Positions 34,372 to 46,124 of a stretch of 64,000 nucleotides of DNA are shown piece by piece (within the stretch, counting starts at the first letter, position 1; each line of letters opens with the position of its first letter). A program made the translations under genes and the position numbers. The notes below the pieces were generated by a model. That model saw only the letters and a program-made list of their open reading frames with translations, made no database searches and had not been told where the DNA came from. The stretch spans positions 4,303,591-4,367,590 of the forward strand of contig CM061224.1 of the NCBI GenBank assembly GCA_030844895.1. Direction: 5' to 3'. The stretch is from Ambrosia x helenae. Its lineage: Eukaryota > Streptophyta > Magnoliopsida > Asterales > Asteraceae.

Positions 34372-35259
34372 TTATTTCTTAGAACTTTGACTAATAATGT
34401 TTTTGCTGTTAATAATGTTTTTGGTGTACATGATATGTACATGTACAAAATTGATTAATAAATATACCCCAGCAAGAACAAAAGGCCCTCCTCCATAAGC
34501 ATAAAGTTACTCTTGCTTCACTACAACACTATCAAGTATCAATGTAGTAACATTTTGCATCTGCATATGATTCAATAGCTTTAATTAGGCACCAATGAAA
34601 AGTAACAACAAAATAGAAAATAAAAAGAGGAGTTTTATCTGATACGAACATCAATTGTGGTACTTCTCTCTTCATATAGCATCGACTTAAAATCGCCTCC
34701 GTTTTTATCTTACACGCTAAAAAATAATGAGATAAATAAACTCAAAATTTCAACAGTTTTGCAGTGTATCTAAACACCCGCAAATCAACGACTACTAAGT
34801 TGGAGTACAAATGGTATAATAAACACATTTATTTTGTAGAAACCAATATTCAAATGCACAAAGAAATCACTCTATACAATACAAGCAACTTTAATCAGGC
34901 TAAAGAGTTAGAAAAAAGTCATGCTCATTTGGATTTTGATGAAATCGATGGTTTGAACCACATCATCTACGTGAAAACAAAGTGAGCAAAATCAGGAAAA
35001 AGGAAAGATGATTTGAAGCAATTAGCATGAGAAACAAAGTGGGGAACTTACTGACTTTGGAGAATCCACGATGACGGAAGACTGCGTTTTACCCTCATTG
35101 ATTATGATATTTTCGCAAAGAACCACTTCAAAACGACTGTTCCATATAAATAAATTAAACATAAACAAAAGCACAAACAGTATGAATCTAAGGTTACAAA
35201 CAACAATTTGTTTAATAAACAGTCAAATTAAAGCACAAACAAAATCTAGGGTTTGAAGT

Positions 35260-35380
35260 GATGGTAAGAAGATACCAGAAAGGAAACCATAGCAAGTTGA
35301 TTTGGAATGAGAAGCGTTGAGCAAGTGATTGTGACGCTGATTCAAACCCATATCCTTCTTTGATGATTCATCAGCCATCT
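35260..35380 (-). pseudogene. Captured host gene exon (5' end), unidentified
   Basis: On the minus strand an ATG at about 35380 opens MADESSKKDMGLNQRHNHLL and continues to YGFLS, followed by a GTATCTTC donor-like site. A second exon-like stretch at about 35060-35115 reads VLCENIIINEGKTQSSVIVD. A start codon, coding-like composition and splice-like borders suggest the 5' end of a host gene carried in the Helitron. I do not recognise the protein. Confidence 0.4.
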
Positions 35381-36407
35381 AGAGAGACAGAGAAATATTT
35401 GGACGGGCGTTTGAATTTCAAAATCGTCTTGGGTGTGTTTTCAAAGCTGACTTTAAAAAAGTAAGGAAAGAGGAATTAAAAGCTTCATTGATTGAGTTGT
35501 ACATATGCTTTCAAGTTTATACCCCTTCAAAATACCTATAAAGACCAAAAATAGTGGAGATAAAAGAGGGATTGTTGGTGAAAAGAAGACTTTATTTCAA
35601 AATTCAAAATCATTAAAATTGAGAGTTTAACGAAAAAAGTGTAACTACTAACTAATTAACTATAACTTAATTAAAAATGAGGTGAATAAAATGTAATTCA
35701 TGTTTGAATAATTTATCCTGTAGCTTATGCATTAAATAAACAAATAATAAAAACTAAATTATTAAACCTATTTTATGATGAATATTTTGTGACTTATGGA
35801 CACTTTTTCACCTTTCTTGGTATAATTAACAAAAACAAATTATATTGTTTAGTTAAAAGAGTATTACTTGTTTCACTTGCATTTTAACCTTTTAATTTAA
35901 CGTCTATTCAAACTTTAAAATAGTTTATCCTAAAACAACACTTTAGCTGCATTACGTTTACTTTTGCGTTAATGAAATGTACATTTATAACAATATTAGT
36001 TATAGATGAAATTTGGATTCTTTCAGTTAAAAATGCAATGATCACTTGTACATAACACATTCATTTCTTGTACATTTCAATCTACACGTCGATATTAACT
36101 AAGAGAAACATCGAAACGTCGAAAAAATGAGCAAGTCATCACGGTATTTTTGAATGTTTTTAAAACATAATAGTTTAAAAGTTATGATAGAATTATATAA
36201 AAGAATTATAATATTGTAGGGGAGGGGAGAAAAATGTAACTACTAACTAAAAATAAGGAAATTAAAATAATTAAAATAAGGTACTAAAGTGTAAAAGTGT
36301 TTGAATGACTATTTTACCCTCATTTTAGGGTTGTAAATGAAAATAAAGTTTTTAACTTTTGGATATCTTAAACTACCCTTGCCTCATGCATTATAATATA
36401 GTATAGA

Positions 36408-37271
36408 CTAGTGTTGAACAAACGTTGTGTAGCCACTCGTTTGTCCTTCTCGTAATCAGAGTGCGCATCTTTCTTTAAATTTCAACCACATTACATTAAC
36501 CTGTTTTAATATTATAAAATAAATCCACTAACGATATAATTGATCGTATTTTTAATTTATTATGCTCGTTAAAAATAAAGACATTTATGTTAAATAAACT
36601 TTGATTAATTATTATACTCATCAATTCGTTTAGGTTAAAAGACTACGGCAACCCTCGTTATTATGTTCTTCTTGAATTGGAGTTAGATCAAAACTAGTTT
36701 ATTATTTAATTAATTTTATTGCAAAGCATTGTTTTAGGTTAGGTATTAACATTAGAGTTGTACATTGTTTTAAGTTAGGTATTAATATTAGAGTTATACA
36801 TTGTTTTAGGTAAGATATTAATATTAGAGTTATACATTGTTTAAGGTTATGTGCTACGGCTACCCGAAGCTTTTCTGCATGTAAGTGTAAAGTGCATCAA
36901 TCTATTTCTTATGTAAAGTTGATGTGTCATATTATATTTTTCAACTTCATGACGCTCCAGTTGTTTATTAAACGAGTTACAATTTAGGTTTCAGGTCGTT
37001 TAATCTTTTATAGTCTAATATATTTTGAAAGGCTGGACTTTTTATAAATGGTATCCACCAAATCATTTTATTATAGATATAGAATATAGATATTACTTGG
37101 TTTACTTGTAATAAAACTATATTCATAATAATACTTAGTATTATATAATTATACTTGTATAAATGATACCTAGTCCAGATGAGTATCTGAAAGTTAGAAT
37201 CGAGCTCTCTATTAAATGAGTTACAATTTAGGTTTCAGCTCGTTTAATCTTTAATAATCGAATATATTTTG
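36408..37271. repeat. Helitron-family relic with 36-bp tandem repeats
   Basis: A 36-bp unit (ttgttttaagttaggtatta...) is repeated about 3.5 times at 36729-36850. It and the following 'tttctgcatgtaagtgtaaagtgcatc' match the 3' parts of the Helitrons at 46361 and 53635, but the CTAG end and hairpin are eroded (about 36950). The rest is AT-rich with no gene. Confidence 0.6.
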
Positions 37272-37640
37272 AAGGGGAATTGGAATTAAATAATCTTAAA
37301 TTTGTCGGGTTATAAGTCAATAATCCTAACTTGAAAATTAGAATCTAACAGGTTCAACTTGTCTTGGTTTTATTTTACTAGACCAAAATTAATTAGGGTT
37401 AACCCAGTTGGTTTTCTGCCTGATTTTTTTTTGCCAACCATGACATTTTTTACAAATCATCTGCCAACGTGGCATGCCACATAGGTAGAAACTAACTCGG
37501 TTAACCCCAGTTATTTCTAGTTAGTTTTGGTCCAGTAAAATAAAAACCGAAACAAGTTAAGCATGTTAGATTCCAATTTTCAAGTTGAAATTATTGTTTT
37601 CCAACTTAACAAAGTTGAGATTATTTAATTTCAATTCCAA
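37272..37640. mobile_element. Foldback MITE with arms of about 165 bp
   Basis: The left arm (ggaattggaattaaataatc onward) and the right arm (ending gattatttaatttcaattcc) are inverse along their length, including 'gttttattttactagaccaaaa' and 'tggcatgccaca' near the centre. No clear TSD. Long arms and no coding fit a Mutator-like or foldback MITE. Confidence 0.7.
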
Positions 37641-39196
37641 AATAAAGGCTCGACTTGTATAAATGGTATAATCTTCTGGTAAAACTATACATCAAAACTT
37701 TGTTAATAGCCTTCTTTTTACATAACTTTCTTACAAATACAATAATTAGAAAACTTTTTTACCAAATAAAAACATTTTAATCAGTGCGATATATTATCAT
37801 TTGGAATATTCCTGGTAGGCTTGTTTTGATTTTTTTAAATAATAGTTTATTATTATAATCGAAGATACCCAATTCCATCTAAACTTGGGTGGCTTTTTTG
37901 CCATTTTTTAATCATTATTTCTACAAAATCTAACTTTTCCATATTAATGTATTAATTAATAGTTTTTTTTTTTTTAATAATTCGCATATGAATAATATTA
38001 AATTGTGTCACTAACTTATAGTACGTTAACTAGGCTATAAATATGATCTTTTATTTGGACAAAATAGGAAGAGTACATTTTTCTAAATTTTGGCAAACAG
38101 ATTTATGGAAAAAAAATTATATTTTACATATTTTGTAGCAACAGACTATATATTTAATTACTGATAGTAACATATTATTACAACTTTTGTACACCAATAA
38201 TAACTATGACATTTTTCTAAAACAGTAATATAAATGAATGTTGAATATCGAGTAACGAAAAACACTTATACATATTATTTTATATTCTTATAAATGTAAC
38301 AATTTTTTAACCACATCTTAGAGGTGCACAAATCGAAGTTGGAACCGGTTCTGGTTTGGTAAACAAAAGTAAAAACTAATTTTGTTGGAAGCCGGTGAAA
38401 AGAAAATCGATTAACCAATTTACAAGTGGGTTTTTACCGTTGGTCTGATTTGACTGCGTTTAAACCGATTTCAAACTATACAATTACAACCTGAAATTCA
38501 CCATACAGTTTAGGTCGGTTCTTGCAAACCCGGCTTCAATACCAGTCAGGCCCAAACCAATCCTTTTTTTTTCACCGCTACCTCTATAAACAATACATAT
38601 AGCCGCATACATCATACATATCCATGTATTAAATAAAAAACACTTGCAAATAAAAACCTTATGTTACAACAAACTCCTAACTAAACTAGAAAACAACCTT
38701 CACATAAAGATTAAAAAAGATAATTAATATTAACCTCTTAATAAAAAAATTATAACATGTTCTCACCAAGCCTTAATTTTTGTCGGGCATTTAAAGAAAA
38801 TGGTCAAAATAAAGAATAGTTAGCATTTTTTTTGGGTCAAAGATCGAACCTCTAGCCATTGACAGCGGTCTCAACTGTCAAGACTCTATAAAAGTACCAA
38901 ACTTTAAAGTCTTTAACCAAACACAAATACACAATGCAACTAAAAACAGCTTCCATTGATTAGAGTTTGGACCCAGATAACCACCATCTATCCATTCTTG
39001 CGTGTCACCAGCTGTACCCAATCATTATCATCCTCGTCTACCAAATCATCTTCAAAACAAATAATAATAATAATAATATTAATATAATAATATTCCATTA
39101 TCTACTCAATATATATCTGTGTTTACAAATAAAGGGTTTTAGAAAATAGACAAAATCTTGAAGATTTGTGTGTTGAAACTTAAAAGAGAGAGGTTG
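37641..39196. other. Intergenic and promoter side of the PLAC8 gene
   Basis: Mostly AT-rich. About 38328-38580 begins 'tagaggtgcacaaatcg' and ends 'gctacctcta' with 'ggttccggtt'-like words, a probable hAT-type relic without TSD. At 38826-38910 the minus strand has a B-box-like 'gaggttcgatc' and an A-rich tail, a possible SINE. The last 200 bp upstream of the gene hold AAT repeats (39060-39078) and a GA-rich leader; no certain TATA box. Confidence 0.4.
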
Positions 39197-41414
39197 ATGG
39201 CAGAGACAGTGGAGGAGAGAGAGAGGTTGGTTGAGAAGGTGGCAGTGTTGGATTTTGATAAGCTGTGTTCAACGGTGGCCATGAAGACAAATCAAGGGAA
39301 ATGGAACAAATTGGAAGAGGTTTATGATGATGATGATGGTGGAGAATTAGGTGGTGGTTTGTTTAGGATGTGGGAAGGTGATGTGCTTGATTGTTGTGAT
39401 GATCATCGTTTGGTTCTTCAATCATCATTGTAAGTTTAGTTTTGTAAAACCATGATTGGTTGGACAAGGGTATATTGGTAATTTACTCAAGTTTTAGGTT
39501 ATCTGTTTGCTAGCATGGGCGAAGCTTTGTTGGGCCGGGACCTTGTTGTTTGCTCGGTAGTGTAAATTTATGTGTGTTCGTTTCGAAAATTTTATCTGTA
39601 TTGAGTCTGGCCTCAATATTGAGTCCGGACTCTATATTGGGTCCATTGACTTTCGACGCCCTATGTATTTTTTCAAGCTCTGTCACTCTTTGCAAGAACA
39701 TTGCATTTGAATTTTAGAAGTCAGAATATGTATTATTAAGTTAAAAAGGTTGGTAAAAAGAACAAAGCTTTAAAGGGATATTGCATACTATATATTGTTT
39801 TGCAAGAATCTGTTTAGGAGAAAAGCTTAAATCTTTGTGTTTGATGGTAGCTTTAATGGTGGCAAAAAGTATAATTTAGAGGTTTGTACAAATTGTTCAT
39901 AATCCATGTGAACTGTTAGCAAGAAATTAATATGAACAAAATGGGAATTTTGAATTTATAACCGAGCCTGGAGCCTAGGTGTAAGGCGCATAAAAAACAA
40001 GGGCTTTTTTAATTAGACGCTTGGTATAAAATACATTTTTTAGGGATTTTAGACATGTTTTAGGTTTGTTTTGGGCTACTTTAGGAGGTTTTAGGGTTGT
40101 TTAGGACTTGTTCATAGCTCATTTAGGATGTTTTAGAGGTTCACACAACTTTTAGCCTGAATTTGGCCCGAAATCAGCCTGAAACAGCCCTGATAGTGCG
40201 CCTCAGCGCCTAAATGCGCGCCTCACAGGGCGCAGCGCACTTGGTGCGCCTATGCGCGTGCAAGCGCTTTTGACAACTATGTTTATAAGTTCGTAAAGAT
40301 ACCCTTTAGTTTTAAAACAGTTTCCTTTTTAAATTTCTTTGAAGAACATCATGTTTGACTTGTTAAAGAGTCAAAATATACTTTTGTTTTATGTTAAGAG
40401 AATAGATGTTGGTATGAACAATGCGTCGTTGAGTTTTCTTTAAAGACGATGATGAAAAAGTCTCGCGTGTTAAAGCTTCAAGCTCAATAATCATTAATGT
40501 TTAAATTTGCAGTTGCCCTTGGTATAGATTTGGGGAGAACATGAGACTGGCTGGGTTTGGTTCTTGTTTTCTTCAGGTACACACAAACAACTTCTTTGTT
40601 ACAATCAATAAGTTTGCTTTTGTTACAAAACATATACATATGTTACTCGAGTGGCGTATTTCTAACGCGTTTATTCACTTTGGGGTCCAACAGGGATTTG
40701 TATACATAATTCTTGCTACGATTGCTCTTTGCAACTTTGTAGCATTTACCGTCACCAAGAAGCCATGTTTCTTGTATTTTGCGGTTGCTTTTGCACTCTC
40801 CCTTGGAGCATATTTGGGCATTCACCGATCCAAGATGAGAAATAAGTTCAATATCAAGGTAAAGATTTGGCTGCAAAATGGCCCATATGCATATGCTCTA
40901 AGAAATTGGTGGATATGAACATAATTGTTAGGACTTGCATCTTAAATGAAGTAGGTTTGACTTTATCAAAAGTCAAATTGTGTATTATTGTGTATTCAAG
41001 TTATTCATACACATGTTATCTTTCTTCAGGGAAGTGATAGCTCTTTGGATGATTGCATATCCCATCTCATGTGCCCCTGCTGCACCTTGGCTCAGGTTTG
41101 TCTTCCTCTTTAAGGCGCGTCGCGGGCCTTGTTTCGTTTCGTGGGCCCTTATTTGTTTGCACAATCTAATGGGACCCACTATCACCTCTTTGTTTTTCTT
41201 GGGACATTAAGATGAAAATGCTAAATTGAGTAACTTTTGCTGTAATTGTGATAATGTTGAGCAGGAGTCAAGGACACTGGAAATGAACAATGTTCATGAC
41301 GGGACATGGCATGGTCGAGGCGACACAATGTGTATAGGAACGTACGATGAAGGTGTCAAGGCCTTTGAGCTAATCCCACCCCTAACTGTTTCAATTGATC
41401 CTTCAAAACCTTAA
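39197..41414 (+). CDS. PLAC8-family Cys-rich membrane protein
   Basis: Five exons: 39197-39429, 40513-40576, 40694-40858, 41030-41095, 41265-41414. All introns are GT-AG, all junctions stay in frame, and the product is 225 residues. The start ATG (MAETVEERERL) is in a good context with G at +4. Exon 1 ends with RMWEGDVLDCC and is acidic. Exon 2 gives CPWYRFGENM, the first Cys motif. Exon 3 holds two hydrophobic segments (GFVYIILATIALCNFVAFTV and CFLYFAVAFALSLGAYLG) and RNKFNIK. Exon 4 has the PLAC8 signature CPCCTLAQ, completed by ESRTLEMNN in exon 5, then GTWHGRGDTMCIG. Family members lie in membranes and are linked to organ size or metal handling; which applies here is unknown. Strong structural match to the Arabidopsis PLAC8 subgroup with this exon layout (from memory). 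Confidence 0.9.
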
Positions 41415-41718
41415 ATCGAGCTACATGGGAAACGAGTCTTTCCCCCGACAGCTAAAAACACACACAGCAACAGTCGGTAGCCATTGTTAACGCGGGTCAA
41501 GAACTTCACCGTTACCTGCCAATTGTATCGAAAAAAATGCCAAACAAATTGTAATAAGTTTGTATAGTTTTGCAATGGTTAAAAGGGATATTTTAGTGAC
41601 ATGGTATGACATGCATATCACATGAAGCTCGACGTGTTACCTTGTGTTCTACGTTCTGAACAACTAACCTCAATATGCGTTATAGATAAACACTACTTAT
41701 AAACCGTTTTAGTATCAT
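41415..41718. other. 3' flank of the PLAC8 gene and left TSD
   Basis: Presumed 3' UTR and downstream DNA. The last 29 bp (41690-41718, acactacttataaaccgttt...) are the left copy of the retroposon target-site duplication. Confidence 0.6.
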
Positions 41719-42904
41719 TTTTTTTTTCTTTTTAACGGAGATGGAGATACTTTTATTCGACTAAAAAACATTAGCGAGTACAACGAAAATCCCCTAACCA
41801 GAGGTTAGAAAACCGGAATTAAAGAAAAGGTACCAAAGACTGACTCTCGCCTATCGAATACAAATACAATAATCTTCCATCCAAAAACTATGATCACCAT
41901 AACTGGAAACGCTTGAGCTAAAACTATAAGAGGATAGGCACTTTTTATCTTCGACAATGATTTCGGGCACAATTCAGTCATCAAGGTCTCAACATTTCCA
42001 CAAATTAAATCCATATTGCCTATGTTTCAAAACGACTTCGATGCTTCACTCGAGTAATACTTTGCCATCCAACGCTGCTTCTTAAAACCGCCCACAATGT
42101 TTGCAAAAATGCTGCACATCCGAGCATCATTAAAGCTTGAAGCTGCACATTAAAGCCAAGAAAAACTGCCTGCACTGGATAGCCAAAATACGACGTTTAT
42201 GTGCAGCAAGAACAAGCCTGAATATACCATTACTCCGCGATGTGTGATTGCCAAAAAAACAAGCTACGTATCTCAATCAAAAGAAGTCTGCAGTGGACCC
42301 AATCCCCCAAGAAGAAACCAAATGGGAAACACACACCACGAAATGAAATAACGCGAAAAGATTTATGTAGCCAGGGAGAGTAGCACCAAACACTCAATAT
42401 AACCCATTTACACCTCTTAACAACTCACGCCAAAACGCACACTTGGCGCTACCCTACCCCCCCCCCCCCCCCTAGCTAACATATCCACCAAGAGACGTAC
42501 CCACACCAAGTAATATAATGAACACCAAAATAACCATATTGCTACAAGGTACCATTGCTGCACTATAGAGTTCTCCCAGGAAAGGAATTTAAAACACACC
42601 ACCTATTATCAAAGTAGCATCATGAAACTTTAAATTTGTTCCATCTTATAGATAGCAGTCTTCAACAATTATCGAACAAAAAAACCTCCACCCTAAGCCA
42701 TAATTCAACTAATTTCCAATGCTGCAGTAAAGAGGCCCTCCCAAGAAAAGAATTTACACACACACCACTGTAATAAAATGACACGAAAAGAATATGATTA
42801 GCCGGGGATAATAGCGCCATTCACAAATTTGACCCATTTGCCCACAAAAACACACACCAACACGCTATCCCTTCCCACCCCAATAATAAGGGTTATACTG
42901 TTAT
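41719..42904 (-). mobile_element. LINE-like retroposon insertion with 29-bp TSD
   Basis: The flanks 41690-41718 and 42905-42933 are 28 of 29 identical. A T-run at the left border (about 41718-41727) is the inverse of a poly(A) tail, so the element reads on the minus strand. 'ttttagtcgaataaaagtat' near the tail resembles LINE 3' ends. Long TSDs of this kind come from target-primed reverse transcription. No intact frame. A second diverged copy of 'acacgaaaagaatatgatta'-type text at about 42780 suggests internal repetition (compare 42345-42420). Confidence 0.65.
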
Positions 42905-42983
42905 ACACTACTTATAAACCGTTTTAATATCATGCATTTCATATTTTACTAGTTACTGTATAACAGTATAACCCTTATTATTG
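42881..42983. repeat. Perfect 27-bp inverted repeat spanning the retroposon junction
   Basis: 42881-42907 (caataataagggttatactg...) and 42957-42983 are exact inverse complements, 49 bp apart. The left copy is almost entirely inside the insertion and the right copy lies in the flank beyond the TSD. Confidence 0.9.
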
Positions 42984-43096
42984 TCTATATCAAAAATATT
43001 TGATAAATTAATATTTGGGTTTCGATATATTTACTAAAGGATGTAATAAGCATGCATATTTTATCAGAAGTCTTTGCAATATTATCTATATCTATA

Positions 43097-44493
43097 TCTA
43101 TACTACTATATAGTGGGTGCTGAATGGATAAAGTTGTCATTTCATTTTTATGTAAGTGGGCAATATTGTAATTTCATTTACTTAGCTAGACAAATTAAAT
43201 ACTAACAATAACTAATCCTTAAAGTAACCTTGAATATTTACAATAATTAATACTCAAACTCACCTAGAGAAGTAACATAAATGCCAAAGTGAAAAAAAGC
43301 ATGTAACTAATTTCTAAAATAAATTTGGAAATGGTTTTTTTGACATGGGGAGCCAGTGAGCCACCATCAATTTAAAATATGATGGTCCTTAACTTACTAA
43401 TTGTTATCGGCAAGTCATGTTCGTGCTTCATGTTTCGTAACCGATCGAACAATGAGGAGCCACCATCAATTCACTGTCATGATGATCTTTAATTTACTAA
43501 TTATTATTAGTCTAAGCCACCATCATTTTATAATTATTATCGCCCAACCTCACAAATAAAATACTACGCACTATATTTCTTGTTTCTCTATAGTTACAAA
43601 TCCTCCACCGTTACGCCTCTGCTCTCCAGCGTCACCCATAATCTACATCACCACATATTGTGTTCTTTTTCTCGCCTTTTTTTGTGACAGGTACATATTA
43701 TCAACACTGATTATCACTTTCGGGTAAAGCCATAACATGAAGAAATACAAGCCCATCAACATCTAGCGCAAGATATAAAACAATATATCTAAATAACAAA
43801 TTCAATGATTATTTACAAAATAGCACAAGGTTGATTATTGTAACCAAATACGGTTTAAGAAACATAACATATACAAAAAAATATATTATAAAAAGAGGTG
43901 AGTTTTTTATATGAACCAGACCTATTATCATGTATACCACCATTTTAATACCATGTTTTGCTTGGTTCTCCAACAGATGATCTGTTTAATTATATGCAAA
44001 GACACATTATACTTTTTCTTCAAGATTTTTATGGGTTTAGGGCTTCAACTGTAAACAAATAAGTTAGGTTTTTTTGGATGAATGGTTTCCATTTATAATC
44101 TCGGTCAGAAATATAATGGATCGTAAAAGTCTCTGTCAACGAAAATCTATAAGTTAACATAATTGATCGGTGAGTTTTTATATGAACCAAACCTATTATC
44201 ATCATGTATCCACCATTTTGATACCATGTTTTACTTGGTTTTCCGACAGATAATCTATTTAATGATATGCAAAGTCACATTATACTTTTTTTTCCAAGAT
44301 TTTTATGGGTTTAGGGCTTCAACTGTTAAAAAATAAGTTAGTTTTTTCTTTTGTGGATGAATGGTTTTCATTTAGAATCCCGATCAGAAGTATAATGGAT
44401 CATAAAAGTCTCTGTCGACGAAAAATCTATAAGTTAACGTAATTGATGACCAAACACAGTGCAGCCCCGCCGCAACGCGCGGGACCCTGCTAG
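43097..44493 (+). mobile_element. Non-autonomous Helitron, 1.4 kb
   Basis: Starts TCTATACTACTATATAGTG after an A (43096). Ends with the hairpin 'cccgccgcaacgcgcggg' and CTAG before a T (44494). The hairpin is nearly identical to that of the 10302 Helitron. It contains a 272-bp tandem duplication (43898-44169 and 44170-44447). No coding. Confidence 0.8.
43898..44447 (+). repeat. 272-bp tandem duplication inside the Helitron
   Basis: Both units begin 'gtgagttttt.atatgaacca' and run through 'gatttttatgggtttagggc' to 'taacrtaattgat', with scattered differences, so the duplication is old. Confidence 0.85.
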
Positions 44494-44697
44494 TTGAAGA
44501 TAAATGATACTTCGTATATGTTAAGACACAACAATAATGATAACTAGACAAGTTTATATAGCCAAATGTGTTTTTTACATATATGTATTTTTTATAGAAC
44601 ACAGTATATTCCTGAAACACTTTTAAAATTAAATGTTAAAAATTATTTATAAAGCGTACGAATATAGAAAAAAATGTTGAAAGAGTATTTCATATAA

Positions 44698-44851
44698 GAC
44701 CCCACGGGGTGGAGGCATGGAGAGGGGACGGCAAGCCCTCCACGCCATCCACACCACCCCGTCCATATACCACATGGGCGTTGCTTCTTGCCAATGGCAA
44801 GATATCGACGGGCGCTATGAATGTTGCCCACCGGTACCACACCGTATATTC
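44698..44851. mobile_element. Very short GC-rich Harbinger-type MITE
   Basis: TAA flanks both sides (44695-44697 and 44852-44854). The left end is GACCCCACGGGGTGG and the right end inverse is GAATATACGGTGTGG. The interior is GC-rich as in the 8137 element, with which it shares the end pattern GA....ACGG.GTGG. Confidence 0.5.
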
Positions 44852-44854
44852 TAA

Positions 44855-45148
44855 GCTAGTGTACAAACATTTTTTGTTCATTAAATATACTTACAAGAAG
44901 ACAGTAACATTTTCTGGAATGTGACTCAAGTTTTCAATTGTTAAACAAATAAAATTTGTATGAATATTTTTTCAATAAAGTGGGTGGTGTTTTTTCGTAT
45001 GCTAATTTACAATTATATACTTAACGGTATTGATTTAGAAATTGCTTCGCTCTTGTATGTGAATTAGTTGGATCCGACTCACGCTTACATCAAAAACATA
45101 TTTTAATCTTTTGATTGTTGAGAGGAGAACCAACACGTTTTTGTACCC
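44855..45148. other. Intergenic, nothing recognised
   Basis: AT-rich spacer with no gene or border seen. Confidence 0.45.
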
Positions 45149-45388
45149 TTGGCCTTTGATACCTTTGGCTCATTGGCACCGGAGGCTACCCGTTTCCTGA
45201 CTAGGGTCCAGCGGGTTATTAATAGTGGTGTCTCTGCTCCGGGTGGGCAGAGTTACGTTTTTAGTAGGTTAGGATTTGCTATTCAGAAAGGGATGGCGGC
45301 GCAGCTTGTTGCCCGCCTGCCCGTTATCTTGATGTATTTTTTCTTGTTCTGGAATAATATTTATCATTATAAAAAAAAAAAAAAAAAA
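45149..45388 (+). mobile_element. Retroposon 3' end with poly(A) tail
   Basis: An open frame (AFDTFGSLAPEATRFLTRVQ, then GFAIQKGMAAQLVARLP) is followed 60 bp later by an 18-base A run (about 45371-45388). The peptide resembles the C-terminal end of a plant LINE-type protein that I recall only loosely. A truncated retroposed copy is the simplest reading. No TSD was resolved. Confidence 0.45.
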
Positions 45389-46108
45389 CATTGTTGCTTG
45401 ATCATGTTGTAATATCCCAACAATAATACCTAACAATTGATAATATGTCGTAAACTCAACAAAACTCAAGAGGAATACAAGGGAGGGAAAGTTGGGGTTA
45501 GGATCAAATACACAGTGAAAGAAAAATATGAAGTCGTAGGAAGGGTATCAAACGGACTCCGATTGAACTCATTCAAGCAGCATTGGAATCGTCTTATCGA
45601 ACCTTACGACGTTAGTTTTTAGGTCTTTGTTTTTTGGGGTTTTAACTTGTAGTTTTTAGAATATGCGTTATATCATTGTGTCTTTTATTTACCATTGTGT
45701 CTTTTTCTTATTTTCATTATTGTGTCATTTTTTCAATTCATCGTGTCTTTTTTCTTCAGCATTGTGTTATATTTTTTGGCACTGTGCTATATTTTTTTGG
45801 TTCATTGTGTCATATTTCATAATCTATTGTGTTTTTTGTATCCTTCTCACCCTTCTTATTTTTTGTAGCCTTTGTAGAATAACTCAACCCAGAAAGTTGC
45901 ACCACAAAGTTGACATACAACTATAATATGAACATATCATTTATAAGTGGTATCCTAATATTATAATCAAAACAAATGAACGAAGGCAATCAAACCAACT
46001 CATCACAACTATCGTTATAACCATATTTAAATTTTTTTTTTGAAAGGCTATAACCATATTTAATACTCTTCATTATACAACATTGATTATTGACGTCTAT
46101 TGCTTGTT
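45389..46108. other. Short unidentified frame and attgtgtc repeats
   Basis: 45437-45622 has an open frame with protein-like composition (YTVKEKYEVVGRVSNGL, then SFKQHWNRLIEPYD) and no recognised family; possibly a captured exon. From 45668 to 45850 the phrase 'attgtgtcntttttt' recurs about eight times at irregular spacing of 20-30 bp. Confidence 0.35.
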
Positions 46109-46124
46109 AGTATTCAATGTGTAT

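Larger units (their letters stand above)
31849..36407 (-). mobile_element. Helitron candidate with gene-like exons, minus strand
   Basis: Read on the minus strand it starts TCTATACTATATTATAATGC at 36407, almost the same 19 bases as the 10302 Helitron. It ends with the hairpin 'ccgcagcatcgcgcggg' and CTAG at 31849, followed by T. The start is preceded by CTAG rather than A. The 4.56 kb body holds a hAT MITE, a GC-rich MITE relic (about 32393-32510), and exon-like sequence at 35050-35380. No Rep/helicase. The ends are good, but that they belong to one element is inferred. Confidence 0.6.

Noticed and set aside
36401..36480. A complete upstream Helitron 3' end before 36407
   Set aside because: A CTAG is present but no GC-rich hairpin precedes it, so only the junction itself is reported.
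39158..39196. Longer N terminus for the PLAC8 protein
   Set aside because: The upstream extension opens on TTG. The ATG at 39197 has a good context and matches the family's N-terminal length.
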